From a virus, in the IMG/VR virus record IMGVR_UViG_3300048930_001204, positions 1-42,865 of that record: a stretch of DNA of 42,865 nucleotides; one strand, 5' to 3'. The position numbers were made by a program, and so were the translations under genes. The notes beneath the pieces are model-generated. The model saw nothing but the letters and a program-made list of their open reading frames with translations. It was not told the DNA's origin and ran no database searches. Shown one piece after another: positions 21,246 to 29,240 of the stretch; the first letter of the stretch is position 1; the number at the start of each line of letters is the position of its first letter.

Positions 21246-21285
21246 GCTCTTGTTGAAGGGTTCTCTGAATTCCTTCAACAAGAGC
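21246..21285 (+). other. Perfect 14-base-pair hairpin after the capsid gene
   Basis: GCTCTTGTTGAAGG (21246-21259) and CCTTCAACAAGAGC (21272-21285) pair without mismatch around a 12-base loop. No T-tract follows, so it is not a typical intrinsic terminator. It may protect the capsid mRNA 3' end or lower downstream expression. Confidence 0.7.
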
Positions 21286-21309
21286 CTCCTGTAATAAAGG
21301 AAATGAAAA

Positions 21310-21798
21310 ATGAGTAATAAGATTCTTGAAGAAGTAAAAGTGATTCCTCTCGTCGCTCCAAAAGCAGACTTGTATGCAACAAGCGTGACGACTCCAGAAA
21401 TTAACGCAGGCAAGTATGGGAAAGTGACTTTCGTCATTGACCAGATCACTGCAGGCACAAACACAGGTGACGCTGTTGTGACCATTGAAGCTTGCTCTGA
21501 TGTAAGTGGAACAGGCGCAGAAGCGATTCCTTTCACGTATTTTGCAAACGAAAGCGCTGGCTCATCTGATGATCTCGGAGCACGCCAGACTGCGACAGCT
21601 GCAGGGTTCACCACGACAGCCAACAAGACAGCGATGTACTTTTGTGAGGTTGATGGAGCGGCTCTTCCTGCTGGCAAGAATTTCGTGCGTCTCAAAGCTA
21701 CTGAGGACACGAACGATCCTGTCACAGGCTCAATTTTCGCGCTCGTGCAGGGCCGATACGTTGGCAATCCAGACACTCTTCCTTCGGCTCTTAGCTAA
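21310..21798 (+). CDS. Putative capsid accessory or decoration protein
   Basis: The 162-residue product is Ala/Thr/Gly-rich and beta-like (GKYGKVTFVIDQITAGTNTG, then TAMYFCEVDG), with no signal peptide. Its place right after the capsid gene is where head decoration or head fibre proteins are usually encoded. I do not recognise a specific family. The ATG lies behind AAAGGAAA. Confidence 0.6.
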   Translation: MSNKILEEVKVIPLVAPKADLYATSVTTPEINAGKYGKVTFVIDQITAGTNTGDAVVTIEACSDVSGTGAEAIPFTYFANESAGSSDDLGARQTATAAGFTTTANKTAMYFCEVDGAALPAGKNFVRLKATEDTNDPVTGSIFALVQGRYVGNPDTLPSALS

Positions 21799-22061
21799 TG
21801 GCACGAGTTAGGTTGATCGCGCTTAGCGATCTAGAGGTTAAAGACTGCGGGGCAGTCCCTTCGGGGACTGCCTTCTCAGTCGAAATGCGTGACGCGCTTC
21901 GATTGGTTGGAGAAAAGAAAGCTGAGTACTTCATCCAGGCGATGGCAAAAAAAAGGATAGAGACGCGAAAAGATGGCTCTCAAGATAGTAACACCAGCAG
22001 CAAGCGAGGCAGTGCTCACAAGCGACGCGAAAGCACACTTGAGAGTGACCTTCAACGATGA
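21798..22061 (+). CDS. Small hypothetical protein in the head block
   Basis: This 87-residue frame starts in the previous stop (TAATG). Its first 58 residues look ordered (RVRLIALSDLEVKDCGAVPS). The last 30 are Ser/Lys/Arg-rich and overlap the connector gene by 89 bases. An ultra-stable UUCG hairpin lies inside it. It could be a true short gene or part of a regulatory gap. Confidence 0.45.
   Translation: MARVRLIALSDLEVKDCGAVPSGTAFSVEMRDALRLVGEKKAEYFIQAMAKKRIETRKDGSQDSNTSSKRGSAHKRRESTLESDLQR
21851..21872 (+). other. Perfect 9-base-pair hairpin with UUCG tetraloop
   Basis: GGCAGTCCC (21851-21859), TTCG, GGGACTGCC (21864-21872) form a C(UUCG)G-capped stem, one of the most stable RNA hairpins known. 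It is followed by TTCTC, only a weak U-tract. It lies between capsid accessory and connector genes and may tune their ratio. Confidence 0.75.
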
Positions 22062-22542
22062 CGATGGGTACATCGCAGGGTTGGTTGCTGCGACGACAAA
22101 CGTCGTCGAAGCCATGCTCAATCGCGCATTGATCACGCAGACATGGAAGAAAAGTCATGATTTCTTTCCTTCAGAGCGTGAAATCGCTCTTCCAAGAGCT
22201 CCTTTGGCGTCAGTGACCTGGGTCAAGTATTACGACACAGCAGGGAGCCTTCAGACCCTTTCCTCTTCCCTTTACCACGTCGACACAGAGAGCGAGCCAG
22301 GGCGAATTGTCCTTGCAGATGGTCAGAGCTGGCCATCCACACAAGTTCGTCCCAATGCAGTCCAGATTCAATATGTCGCAGGTTATGGAGACGACGACAC
22401 GGCAATCCCTGCGCAATTGAAGCTGGGGATCAAGAACCTAGTGAGCCACTGGTACACGAATCGGGAATCAGTTGGCGCGATTGAAATCGCAAAAGTTCCT
22501 CAGACGCTCGAATACTTACTCATGCCATGGAAGGTGTATTGA
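21973..22542 (+). CDS. Head-tail connector, HK97 gp6-like
   Basis: The 189-residue product begins ALKIVTPAASEAVLTSDAKAHLRV, the standard start of gp6-like connectors. It has the later LPRAPLASVTWVKYYDTAG and a helical end with AQLKLGIKNLVSHWY. Gp6-like proteins form a ring under the portal that passes DNA to the tail. The stop overlaps the next start (TGATG). Confidence 0.85.
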   Translation: MALKIVTPAASEAVLTSDAKAHLRVTFNDDDGYIAGLVAATTNVVEAMLNRALITQTWKKSHDFFPSEREIALPRAPLASVTWVKYYDTAGSLQTLSSSLYHVDTESEPGRIVLADGQSWPSTQVRPNAVQIQYVAGYGDDDTAIPAQLKLGIKNLVSHWYTNRESVGAIEIAKVPQTLEYLLMPWKVY

Positions 22543-22859
22543 TGCTGCCAGGAAGGAGGGACAGAAAGATTGTGATTGAGCGCGACATGGGCACAGCAGC
22601 CAATGCTCTCAACGAAGCTGTCCCTGTTTGGACATCCTGGAAGACTGTTTGGGCTGAGAAAGTCGAAGCTCGAGGGGCTGAGATGTTGGCATTCGATAGG
22701 AAGGTCAACTCAAGGATTGCAACTTTCAAATGTCCTTTCATCGAGGGGCTGACTCCAACTGACAGAGTCAACGAAGGTGGAACCATTTGGAACATCATCG
22801 CTCAATCGGAGATAGGGCGACGAGTAGGAACAGAAATTGTTGCTGAGATTGTGGACTGA
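22542..22859 (+). CDS. Head-tail adaptor (Phage_H_T_join type)
   Basis: The 105-residue product has the family pattern GRRDRKIVIER...WTSWKTVWAEKVEARGAE...VTPTDRV-like FIEGLTPTDRV. Such adaptors close the portal-connector stack. ATG at 22542 is preferred because AAGG is eight bases upstream and it forms TGATG with the connector stop. Confidence 0.82.
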   Translation: MLPGRRDRKIVIERDMGTAANALNEAVPVWTSWKTVWAEKVEARGAEMLAFDRKVNSRIATFKCPFIEGLTPTDRVNEGGTIWNIIAQSEIGRRVGTEIVAEIVD

Positions 22860-22861
22860 TT

Positions 22862-23284
22862 ATGAGAACGAGACGAGGCAGACTGGCAGGGAGTGCAGGC
22901 GTCATTGGCGTCAAGCTCGTCACTGATAAGCTCGACAAGCTCGGCGAGAAGATGCGCATACGCATTGAACGGAAGGCAGTCAAGAAGGCCGTGCAGCCAA
23001 TATATGACGCGGCCATTGGCAAGGTCCCTGTCGGCGATACAGGGCAGCTCGCAGAGTCAATCAAGATTGCAACACAGAAGCAGGAGAACGGCAGGATTGC
23101 AGGTCTTGTGCAAAGTAAAGCTCCACACGCTCACCTTGTTGAGCTTGGATTCACACACTGGAAAAACAACAAAGAAGTGCCTGGCCAGGCTTTTTTGACG
23201 CCAGCATTTGATGAAAATTTGAGACAAGCGGAAAGCATTTTTGTTCAAGAAGTGAATAGTGAATTGGAGATGCTCGGAAAATGA
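22862..23284 (+). CDS. HK97 gp10-like neck/tail terminator protein
   Basis: The 140-residue product has a basic start, then the long helix KLGEKMRIRIERKAVKKAVQ, GDTGQLAESI, and the characteristic APHAHLVELGFTHW...QAFLTPAFDENL. This matches the HK97 gp10 family, which works at the head-tail joint. It overlaps the next gene by four bases. Confidence 0.85.
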   Translation: MRTRRGRLAGSAGVIGVKLVTDKLDKLGEKMRIRIERKAVKKAVQPIYDAAIGKVPVGDTGQLAESIKIATQKQENGRIAGLVQSKAPHAHLVELGFTHWKNNKEVPGQAFLTPAFDENLRQAESIFVQEVNSELEMLGK

Positions 23285-23667
23285 TCGACGACGGACTTGC
23301 AACGAAATTGCTCGCAACGACGGCGATCACAAGCTTGGTTTCAACGAGGATTTATCCAGTGAGAGCAGAACAGGATTCTCCTGCTCCTCTCTTGGTATTC
23401 TCGAAGGTGAGCGCTTCTGACAGAAGAGTTCATCACTCTGGGAAGACACCAGCGGCAAGAAGTGTCTTTCGGTTCTCATGCGTCGGTAGAACGGCGCTTG
23501 AGGCCAAGAATATCGGAGATGCTGTGAGAGTAACTTTTCACGGCTTCAAAGGGGCAATGGGTAGTGACTCGGTGATATTGGCGAGAGTGCTGAATGAGGT
23601 CGACATCGACGATAGAGATCTCGGCATTGCGTCAATTGTAGACATCGAGTTTTTTCATAAAGAATAG
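23281..23667 (+). CDS. Tail completion protein (DUF3168/gp17-like)
   Basis: The 128-residue product has ATTAITSLVSTRIYPVRAEQ then PAPLLVFSKVSASD and FSCVGRTALEAKNIGDAV, the pattern of DUF3168 proteins that cap the tail tube at the head side. It lies in the usual position, just before the major tail gene. Confidence 0.8.
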   Translation: MIDDGLATKLLATTAITSLVSTRIYPVRAEQDSPAPLLVFSKVSASDRRVHHSGKTPAARSVFRFSCVGRTALEAKNIGDAVRVTFHGFKGAMGSDSVILARVLNEVDIDDRDLGIASIVDIEFFHKE

Positions 23668-23678
23668 GGGGACTATAT

Positions 23679-24101
23679 ATGGCAGTAGTAGAAACGGCGG
23701 CGCATGGCGCAGTGCTTAAAATTGGGAACGTGGCATCTCCAACAGCATTTGCCACGATTGAAGGCATCCACAACGGACCAGAAGGCGGTGGCTGGGCAGC
23801 ACGAGTGATTGAAGCAATTCACCACTCTTCAACTGTAGTGAAGAAGAAAGCGTCTTTCCTTGACCTTCCTGATCTCACGTTTTCGATTTATTTCGACAGC
23901 GCAGACACGGTTCATGGGACGCTTCAAACGGCAGCTCAAGCAAAGACTGTGAAGAAATTCGAATACACCATGACTGACACAGGTGGTCAGATCATGACCT
24001 TCGACGGCGTAGTGACAAACTTCACTTTCAGCAACAATCCTGAAGAGTGGAACGTCGCAAACGTGACTGTCTCCTTCTTCGGTGCTCCTGTTGTTTCATA
24101 A
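23679..24101 (+). CDS. Major tail tube protein
   Basis: The 140-residue product has KIGNVASPTAFATIEGIHNG near the start and a long beta-hairpin region, then EWNVANVTVSFFGAPVV at the end, typical of siphophage tube proteins of the TP901-1/GTA type. GGGGGACT precedes the ATG, again marking a highly expressed gene. The tail chaperones and tape measure follow directly. Confidence 0.85.
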   Translation: MAVVETAAHGAVLKIGNVASPTAFATIEGIHNGPEGGGWAARVIEAIHHSSTVVKKKASFLDLPDLTFSIYFDSADTVHGTLQTAAQAKTVKKFEYTMTDTGGQIMTFDGVVTNFTFSNNPEEWNVANVTVSFFGAPVVS

Positions 24102-24113
24102 TTTGGAGGCTTA

Positions 24114-24530
24114 ATGAGCAATGAGGACAAAGCCTTTCTCGATGATTTGACAATCAACATTCTGGGAGGAGAGCAGAAAGTCAAGCTTTCGATGTACTCG
24201 ATTTGGCAAGCCAAGAAATTGACTGGCAAGTCGTTGATGCGTCGCATGGACATTGACCTCTCTGATCCAGAACTGATGATTCCTTTCATCTGGGCAATGA
24301 TAATTGAAGAGCAGCCAAAATTTGATGGAACGATTCTTGGGGCTGGTGCTCCAGACAAGAAAGTTCAAGAAATTTTGCGCACCATAGCAAGGGAACTGAA
24401 CACAGGCGAAAAGATTCAAGGCGCTGCAAAAGTTTTCTATGAAGCTCTTGATCGCTGCTTCGCTCTCCCCGAACAAGCTACCCCAGGGGAGAGTGAGCCA
24501 GCATCTGAGGAGGCGTCAGAAAAAAACTGA
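24114..24530 (+). CDS. Tail assembly chaperone, short form (gpG-like)
   Basis: The 138-residue product is helical, with a C-terminal acidic Ser/Glu tail (PGESEPASEEASEKN). Position between tube and tape measure defines it as the first tail chaperone. The reading frame ends at a slippery heptamer, so a fraction of ribosomes should make a 242-residue fusion with the next frame. The chaperones coat the tape measure during tail assembly and are not in the virion. Confidence 0.85.
   Translation: MSNEDKAFLDDLTINILGGEQKVKLSMYSIWQAKKLTGKSLMRRMDIDLSDPELMIPFIWAMIIEEQPKFDGTILGAGAPDKKVQEILRTIARELNTGEKIQGAAKVFYEALDRCFALPEQATPGESEPASEEASEKN
24521..24527 (+). promoter_or_regulatory. Programmed -1 frameshift site A-AAA-AAC
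   Basis: The heptamer fits X-XXY-YYZ in the zero frame (GAA AAA AAC TGA), directly before the stop. A -1 slip gives AAA AAA CTG ACA and continues into the downstream frame without a stop to 24838. Such sites are known in the tail genes of lambda and many siphophages. Confidence 0.85.
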
Positions 24531-24841
24531 CAGAGTGGGACTTCTTGGAGCTTCAAGCCTTTGCGCTTGTGGACCTTGGAGTCTCACACAGTACCTTCAA
24601 AAGCATGACGCCAGCTCAATTCTTCTCAGCTTACAAGCGAGTGAAGGAGAGGCAGAAGGCAGAAGACTATCGAACAGGACTGATCACGTGCGTCATGAGG
24701 AAGCTCATGGGGGACAAGAAAGCAGAACCGTTCGACTTCTTTCCTGAGCATAAGCAGGACAAGAAAAAATCATCTGCACAAAGGCGCAGAGAGTTTCAGC
24801 AGCAGCTACTTGCGGCGGCGCAGGCAGCAAAACGGAGTTGA
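24527..24841 (+). CDS. Tail assembly chaperone extension (gpT-like, by -1 frameshift)
   Basis: The frame is open from the slippery site and encodes 104 residues: LTEWDFLELQAFALVDLGVS, then a helical basic part ending QQQLLAAAQAAKRS. There is no good independent start (the earliest is a TTG at 24545), which supports expression only as a fusion of 138 plus 104 residues. The extension binds the tube protein in the lambda system; the same is assumed here. Confidence 0.82.
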   Translation: MTEWDFLELQAFALVDLGVSHSTFKSMTPAQFFSAYKRVKERQKAEDYRTGLITCVMRKLMGDKKAEPFDFFPEHKQDKKKSSAQRRREFQQQLLAAAQAAKRS

Positions 24842-24847
24842 GAAACA

Positions 24848-27800
24848 GTGGCAAAGACTATCCTTCTCAGAGGTATTGAAGTCGTCTTCGGAGCAGACGT
24901 CACGGGCTTTGAGAAGGGCTTGAAGTCAGTCACGAAGTCTCTCGATACGTTTCAAAACAAGGCAAGAAGCGTTGTTGACACCACTGTCAAAGTGCTTGCA
25001 CCAATTGGAGCAACACTTGTCAAAGTCGGCATGGACTTCGACAATGCAAATGCTCAAATCAGAAGGTCTGTTTCTGCGACAGAGACTGAGCTTGATAGCC
25101 TTTCCAAGTCTCTTCGAAATGTATACGCGACTGATGACGCTTCATTCAAAGAGGTGAGCACAACGCTCGAGGGGCTTTATCAGAGTTTCAGACAAACAGG
25201 CGCACCACTCGAGCAGATAACCAGGACCGTCCTTGACATGAATGATGTCTTTGGAGACTCAGCTCCAAAGGTGTCAGAGCTTGAGAAGGTCTTCAAGGCT
25301 TGGAATCTCACAATACAAGGCTCTGAAGCTGCGTTGAATCTTGCCTCTGCAGCGAGCAGGCAGACAGGCGCTGACTTTGGCGAGCTGATCGGAGCTCTTG
25401 GAGATGGCAAGAAGGTCTTCGACGCTCTCGGGCTCTCCTTCGCTGAGTCCACAGCGCTCCTTGCATCCTTCGAAAAGCAAGGAATGAGCACTGGACAAGT
25501 GCTTGCTGGTCTCAAGAAGGGCGTCCAGTTCTCACTTGCGAAAGGTCAAAACCCAGCAGAAATATTTCGAGAGATACTTGCAGCATCTCAGGACGCAGCA
25601 CGAGCGCAAGAAGTATACAACAAGACAGTCGAGTTTGCAGGGACAAAGGTTGGTCCACTCTTCGCAAAATCCATATTGGCAAACAAGATAAGCCTTGACG
25701 AGTTCACGGCAACTCTCATGAATACCGATGAGACAATCGGTGGAGTCGCAGAGCAAACAGCAACATTTCAAGAGAAGCTTGCAGGACTCAAGAACGCTGC
25801 TGTCTCATCTCTTATTCCCATCGGAGAAGTACTTCTTGAGTACGTAACGCCGGCCATCAAGCAATTCACAGCTGAGATTCGGTCCTGGGCTCCTGATATC
25901 GCTGCTGGGCTTTATGCTGTAGAGGCGAAGTTTTATGAGTGGCAGGCAAGGCTCCTGCTTAATACTGCGCAATTTGCTTCTCAACTCAATCAGATGATCG
26001 TGAGCGTCACTGGCAGGACTGGTGCGAACGCGACACAAGAAATTGATGGGATGATCAATGCGGCGAGCGAGTTGACAAACAAGGTCATTGAGCTGCGAAA
26101 CAAAGCTTCTCAAGTCAAGGGTGACATCGCAAAAGGACTTGAAGCACCAATACAGGATTCGGTCGACAAAGCTGAGCTTCTGAGAAAGAAGTTTGAGCAA
26201 GAAATTCCAATCGCAGTCGGTAAGACAGGAGAGGCTGCGGAGAAAGTTACAGAGAAGACTTTTGGAACAGAAGCAGCAAAGAAGTATGGGGATGGGTTCG
26301 ACTCTGCGTTCTCAGAAGAAATCACAGGCGGTGACTACGAACAATCACTCACGAATGCGCATGAGAACAGCATCAACGCATATACAAGCTTGTTCGAGAA
26401 CGCAATCACTGGTGTCACCTTTGACCTCGAAGACTCATTGAAACAGGTTGCAGTTGGTTTCGCTGCTGAAATTGCTGCCTCTCTCTCGAAGGGTTTTGAT
26501 GTCGGTTTGGACTTCAGCTCTCCCCAAGGACTCGGCTCTTCGTTGGCAAAAGGGCTTGGCGAAAACCTTCTTGGCGGTGTGACTGGCTCGGGTAGCATTT
26601 TCGAAGGCTTGAAAATGTCAGCGCTCGGGCTCGAAGGTCCTATGACAGAGGCTCAAGCAGCAACGGCAGGACTTGCATCATCTGCAGGAATTGCAGCTGC
26701 AGCACTTGGAGGCGCGGCGCTTACTTTCAAAGGAATTCGCGATGCGTTTCGTGGCGTAGAAGACAACTCTTCACTTGGCATGGCTTCACGCGCTCAAGCA
26801 GCATTCACGACAGGCGGCTTCTCAGAAATTGCAAGGCTTTTCTCAGGTGGTGGCAAGAAAGACCCAGAAGCTAATGCGCGAGAGGCGTTTGCAAATAAGC
26901 TCTCTGACCTCATCAGACAGATTGATGGGATAATGATCAACGCTTCAGATGGTCAGGCAAAGCTTGAATCAATCGACATCTTTGGCGGTCGCGACAAGTT
27001 CGATCCAGGGAAGGGAGGCTTTGACTTCCTGCAGTCGCTCGATGCTGAAGCTCAGAATGTCTTCACAGGCTTGGGGACGGCGTTCAAAGAAATCTTTGAG
27101 ATTAAAGACTCAGACGGCGCACAGTTTGGAGCGATCCTCTCTGAAAACCTCCTGGGAGATATAGACAACGCAAGACTCCTTGTTCAACAGCTTGGGCTTG
27201 ATTTTGACACATTGAAAGATGCGGTTCTGAAAACTGCTCTCGATGGATCAATCTCTTGGCTTGAGTTCAACTCAACGGTTGCAGGACTCTCAAGCGCTTT
27301 CGAGCCTGGACTCGCTGCAGTCGGAGCAGTTGGAGAAGCGCTCGACGAGCTCAAGAATTCAAGCGGTCGAGGTTTCAAGGCTGTGAAGTCTGTCAAGGAT
27401 ATTGCGCAAGAGGCTCTTGAAGCAGGCGCGAAATCCATGGAGGACTTCCGTGCGCAGTTAGTAGCAAACGGAGCCTCAGCAGAGGAAGCACAGCAGATTC
27501 TTGACGCTGCAGCTGGTCGTGGAGTCACAAGCCTTGAGCAGCTTGCAGGCGCATCAGACGAGCTTGCAGGGTCAATCGCTGGAGACCTCGAGGCGATGGG
27601 CTTTGGGTACAAGCAACTCTCTGAAGACGTGTTGAGCGTCAAGAGCGCTCTTGATCAGATTAACCAGGTCGAGCTCAAAGCCAAGGACCTCGTGGTCAAC
27701 GTCAAGGTGAACGATCCAAAGGGAGCAATTGACGGACAAATCGAGTCCTCTGCAATGTCGAGCTCAACAACAGAATCTCCAATCACTCGGAGTTATAGTC

Positions 27801-28024
27801 ACGGAGGAGTCTCCAACTCGGTGTCTGTTCGTCAGGCTCGCATGCGTTCAATCGGCGTCAATAACCCTGGAGGAGGAGTTGGCACGACTTACAACATCGA
27901 CGCAAGAGGAGCAGACGCAGGAGTCGAAAGAAGAATAATTTCAGCGCTTCAAGCAGTCGAGGACAGAGCTGTGAGACGCTCAGTCAACGCCATGGTTGAA
28001 GGAAGATCCAGAGGGAGGTACTAG
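24848..28024 (+). CDS. Tape measure protein
   Basis: The 1058-residue product is long, Ala/Ser-rich and mostly helical, with a hydrophobic stretch near residues 600-620 (GLASSAGIAAAALGGAALTF) as usual for the part that enters the host membrane. The N-terminal third carries tape-measure-family segments (LRNVYATDDASFKEVSTTLEGL, then MNDVFGDSAPKVSEL). It sets tail length; by the usual relation of about 0.15 nm per residue, a tail of roughly 160 nm is expected. A GTG start follows GGAG by nine bases. No lysozyme-like domain is evident. Confidence 0.88.
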   Translation: MAKTILLRGIEVVFGADVTGFEKGLKSVTKSLDTFQNKARSVVDTTVKVLAPIGATLVKVGMDFDNANAQIRRSVSATETELDSLSKSLRNVYATDDASFKEVSTTLEGLYQSFRQTGAPLEQITRTVLDMNDVFGDSAPKVSELEKVFKAWNLTIQGSEAALNLASAASRQTGADFGELIGALGDGKKVFDALGLSFAESTALLASFEKQGMSTGQVLAGLKKGVQFSLAKGQNPAEIFREILAASQDAARAQEVYNKTVEFAGTKVGPLFAKSILANKISLDEFTATLMNTDETIGGVAEQTATFQEKLAGLKNAAVSSLIPIGEVLLEYVTPAIKQFTAEIRSWAPDIAAGLYAVEAKFYEWQARLLLNTAQFASQLNQMIVSVTGRTGANATQEIDGMINAASELTNKVIELRNKASQVKGDIAKGLEAPIQDSVDKAELLRKKFEQEIPIAVGKTGEAAEKVTEKTFGTEAAKKYGDGFDSAFSEEITGGDYEQSLTNAHENSINAYTSLFENAITGVTFDLEDSLKQVAVGFAAEIAASLSKGFDVGLDFSSPQGLGSSLAKGLGENLLGGVTGSGSIFEGLKMSALGLEGPMTEAQAATAGLASSAGIAAAALGGAALTFKGIRDAFRGVEDNSSLGMASRAQAAFTTGGFSEIARLFSGGGKKDPEANAREAFANKLSDLIRQIDGIMINASDGQAKLESIDIFGGRDKFDPGKGGFDFLQSLDAEAQNVFTGLGTAFKEIFEIKDSDGAQFGAILSENLLGDIDNARLLVQQLGLDFDTLKDAVLKTALDGSISWLEFNSTVAGLSSAFEPGLAAVGAVGEALDELKNSSGRGFKAVKSVKDIAQEALEAGAKSMEDFRAQLVANGASAEEAQQILDAAAGRGVTSLEQLAGASDELAGSIAGDLEAMGFGYKQLSEDVLSVKSALDQINQVELKAKDLVVNVKVNDPKGAIDGQIESSAMSSSTTESPITRSYSHGGVSNSVSVRQARMRSIGVNNPGGGVGTTYNIDARGADAGVERRIISALQAVEDRAVRRSVNAMVEGRSRGRY

Positions 28025-28629
28025 TGGCAATTTCTTATCCTTTAACGCCACCAACAGACTGGACTCACTCTTTTGTGAAGTGGGGGATGAACAATCTTTC
28101 AGGAGTTGGGGTTTCACCTTACACAGGACAACAGCAGATTCATGATTGGACTGCAGACTTCTGGGACATTGAAGTGTCTTTTGACCCAATGACTCGAGAG
28201 GAAGCAGCTCCCTGGATTGCGTTCATGGCTCAGCTTCGTGGGTCGATTGGGACATTTCGATATGGCGACATTCTGACAGCGACGGCGCAGGGAAGTCCAA
28301 GCGGCACTGCTCGCGTCATGGGAGCAAATCAGACTGGCCTTGAGCTCATCACTGATGGCTGGCCAATCTCGACTCTTGTTCTCAAGAAGGGTGACAAGAT
28401 TCAAATTGACAATGCACTTTATGTCATCACAGCAGACGCGACAACGAACGGCTCTGGGGTTGTGACTCTCGACATTTGGCCACAAATTAGGGGACATGCT
28501 GACAACTCTGTGATCACGTACACGAATGCAAAAGGGCTTTTCAGGCTCGTGCAAGGGTCAGAAGTCGCTGAAGAGATTGGCAGAAGTGGATTTTGGAACC
28601 TGTCTTTCAGAGCGGTGGAGGCTCTTTAA
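28024..28629 (+). CDS. Distal tail-type protein
   Basis: The 201-residue product has SPYTGQQQIHDWTADFWDIE, EAAPWIAFMAQLRGSIGTF and LFRLVQG...FWNLSFRAVEAL. This pattern occurs in a phage tail family encoded just before DUF2163-like proteins. It likely forms the hub ring at the tail end. GTG overlaps the tape-measure stop, with GGGAGGT upstream. Confidence 0.75.
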   Translation: MAISYPLTPPTDWTHSFVKWGMNNLSGVGVSPYTGQQQIHDWTADFWDIEVSFDPMTREEAAPWIAFMAQLRGSIGTFRYGDILTATAQGSPSGTARVMGANQTGLELITDGWPISTLVLKKGDKIQIDNALYVITADATTNGSGVVTLDIWPQIRGHADNSVITYTNAKGLFRLVQGSEVAEEIGRSGFWNLSFRAVEAL

Positions 28630-29240
28630 TGTCAAGCAGGGATCTCTCAGCAGGGCTTGAAGCAGAATTGACGGCCACACTGGTTCGTCCGTTTTTTCTG
28701 TTCGAGTGCGTAGTTGATTCCACGACTCTTCGGTATTGCACTCTCCCGAGAAATGTTTCTTGGAATTCGCAAACGTGGCTGGGCAATGGATTCTTGAGGT
28801 CAATAGGAAGAGCAAGAGAGAGCGACAGAGTCGGAGCAGAAGGCGCTGAAGTGTATCTCGCAGGAGAGCCAAGCGCACTTGTTGCACTTGCTCTTGATGA
28901 ATTCAGACAGAACAAAGCTGCAACAATTTACTTTGGGCTCTTGAATTCTTCCTGGGCAGTCATCGCAGATCCTTATGCATTATACAGCGGAGTGGTCGAC
29001 TCGGTTGAGCTTCAGGATTCTGTGGAGCAGGCAGTTATCAGAATCACGCTAGAAAACAAGATGATAAACCAGAACAAAGCTGCAGGGCTCAGGTATACTG
29101 CAGAAGCGCAGGAGTCCATGTTTGCTGGTGATTTGGGCTTTGAGTACATGCTGCAGCTTCAGGACTGGTCTGGGTACTGGGGCAAGAAGCGAAGAGCCAA
29201 GAAAGGAAAGAGGAACAGGAGAAACGTCAATGTCTCGTGA
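28629..29240 (+). CDS. Tail tip protein, DUF2163-like
   Basis: The 203-residue product starts SSRDLSAGLEAELTATLVRP and has FECVVDSTTLRYCT, then a late DWSGYWGKKRRAKK tail that is strongly basic. The position after the distal tail protein and the pattern of an N-terminal sheet domain fit DUF2163/GTA-type tail tip proteins. ATG at 28629 has GGAGG seven bases upstream. It overlaps the next gene by 11 bases. Confidence 0.65.
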   Translation: MSSRDLSAGLEAELTATLVRPFFLFECVVDSTTLRYCTLPRNVSWNSQTWLGNGFLRSIGRARESDRVGAEGAEVYLAGEPSALVALALDEFRQNKAATIYFGLLNSSWAVIADPYALYSGVVDSVELQDSVEQAVIRITLENKMINQNKAAGLRYTAEAQESMFAGDLGFEYMLQLQDWSGYWGKKRRAKKGKRNRRNVNVS

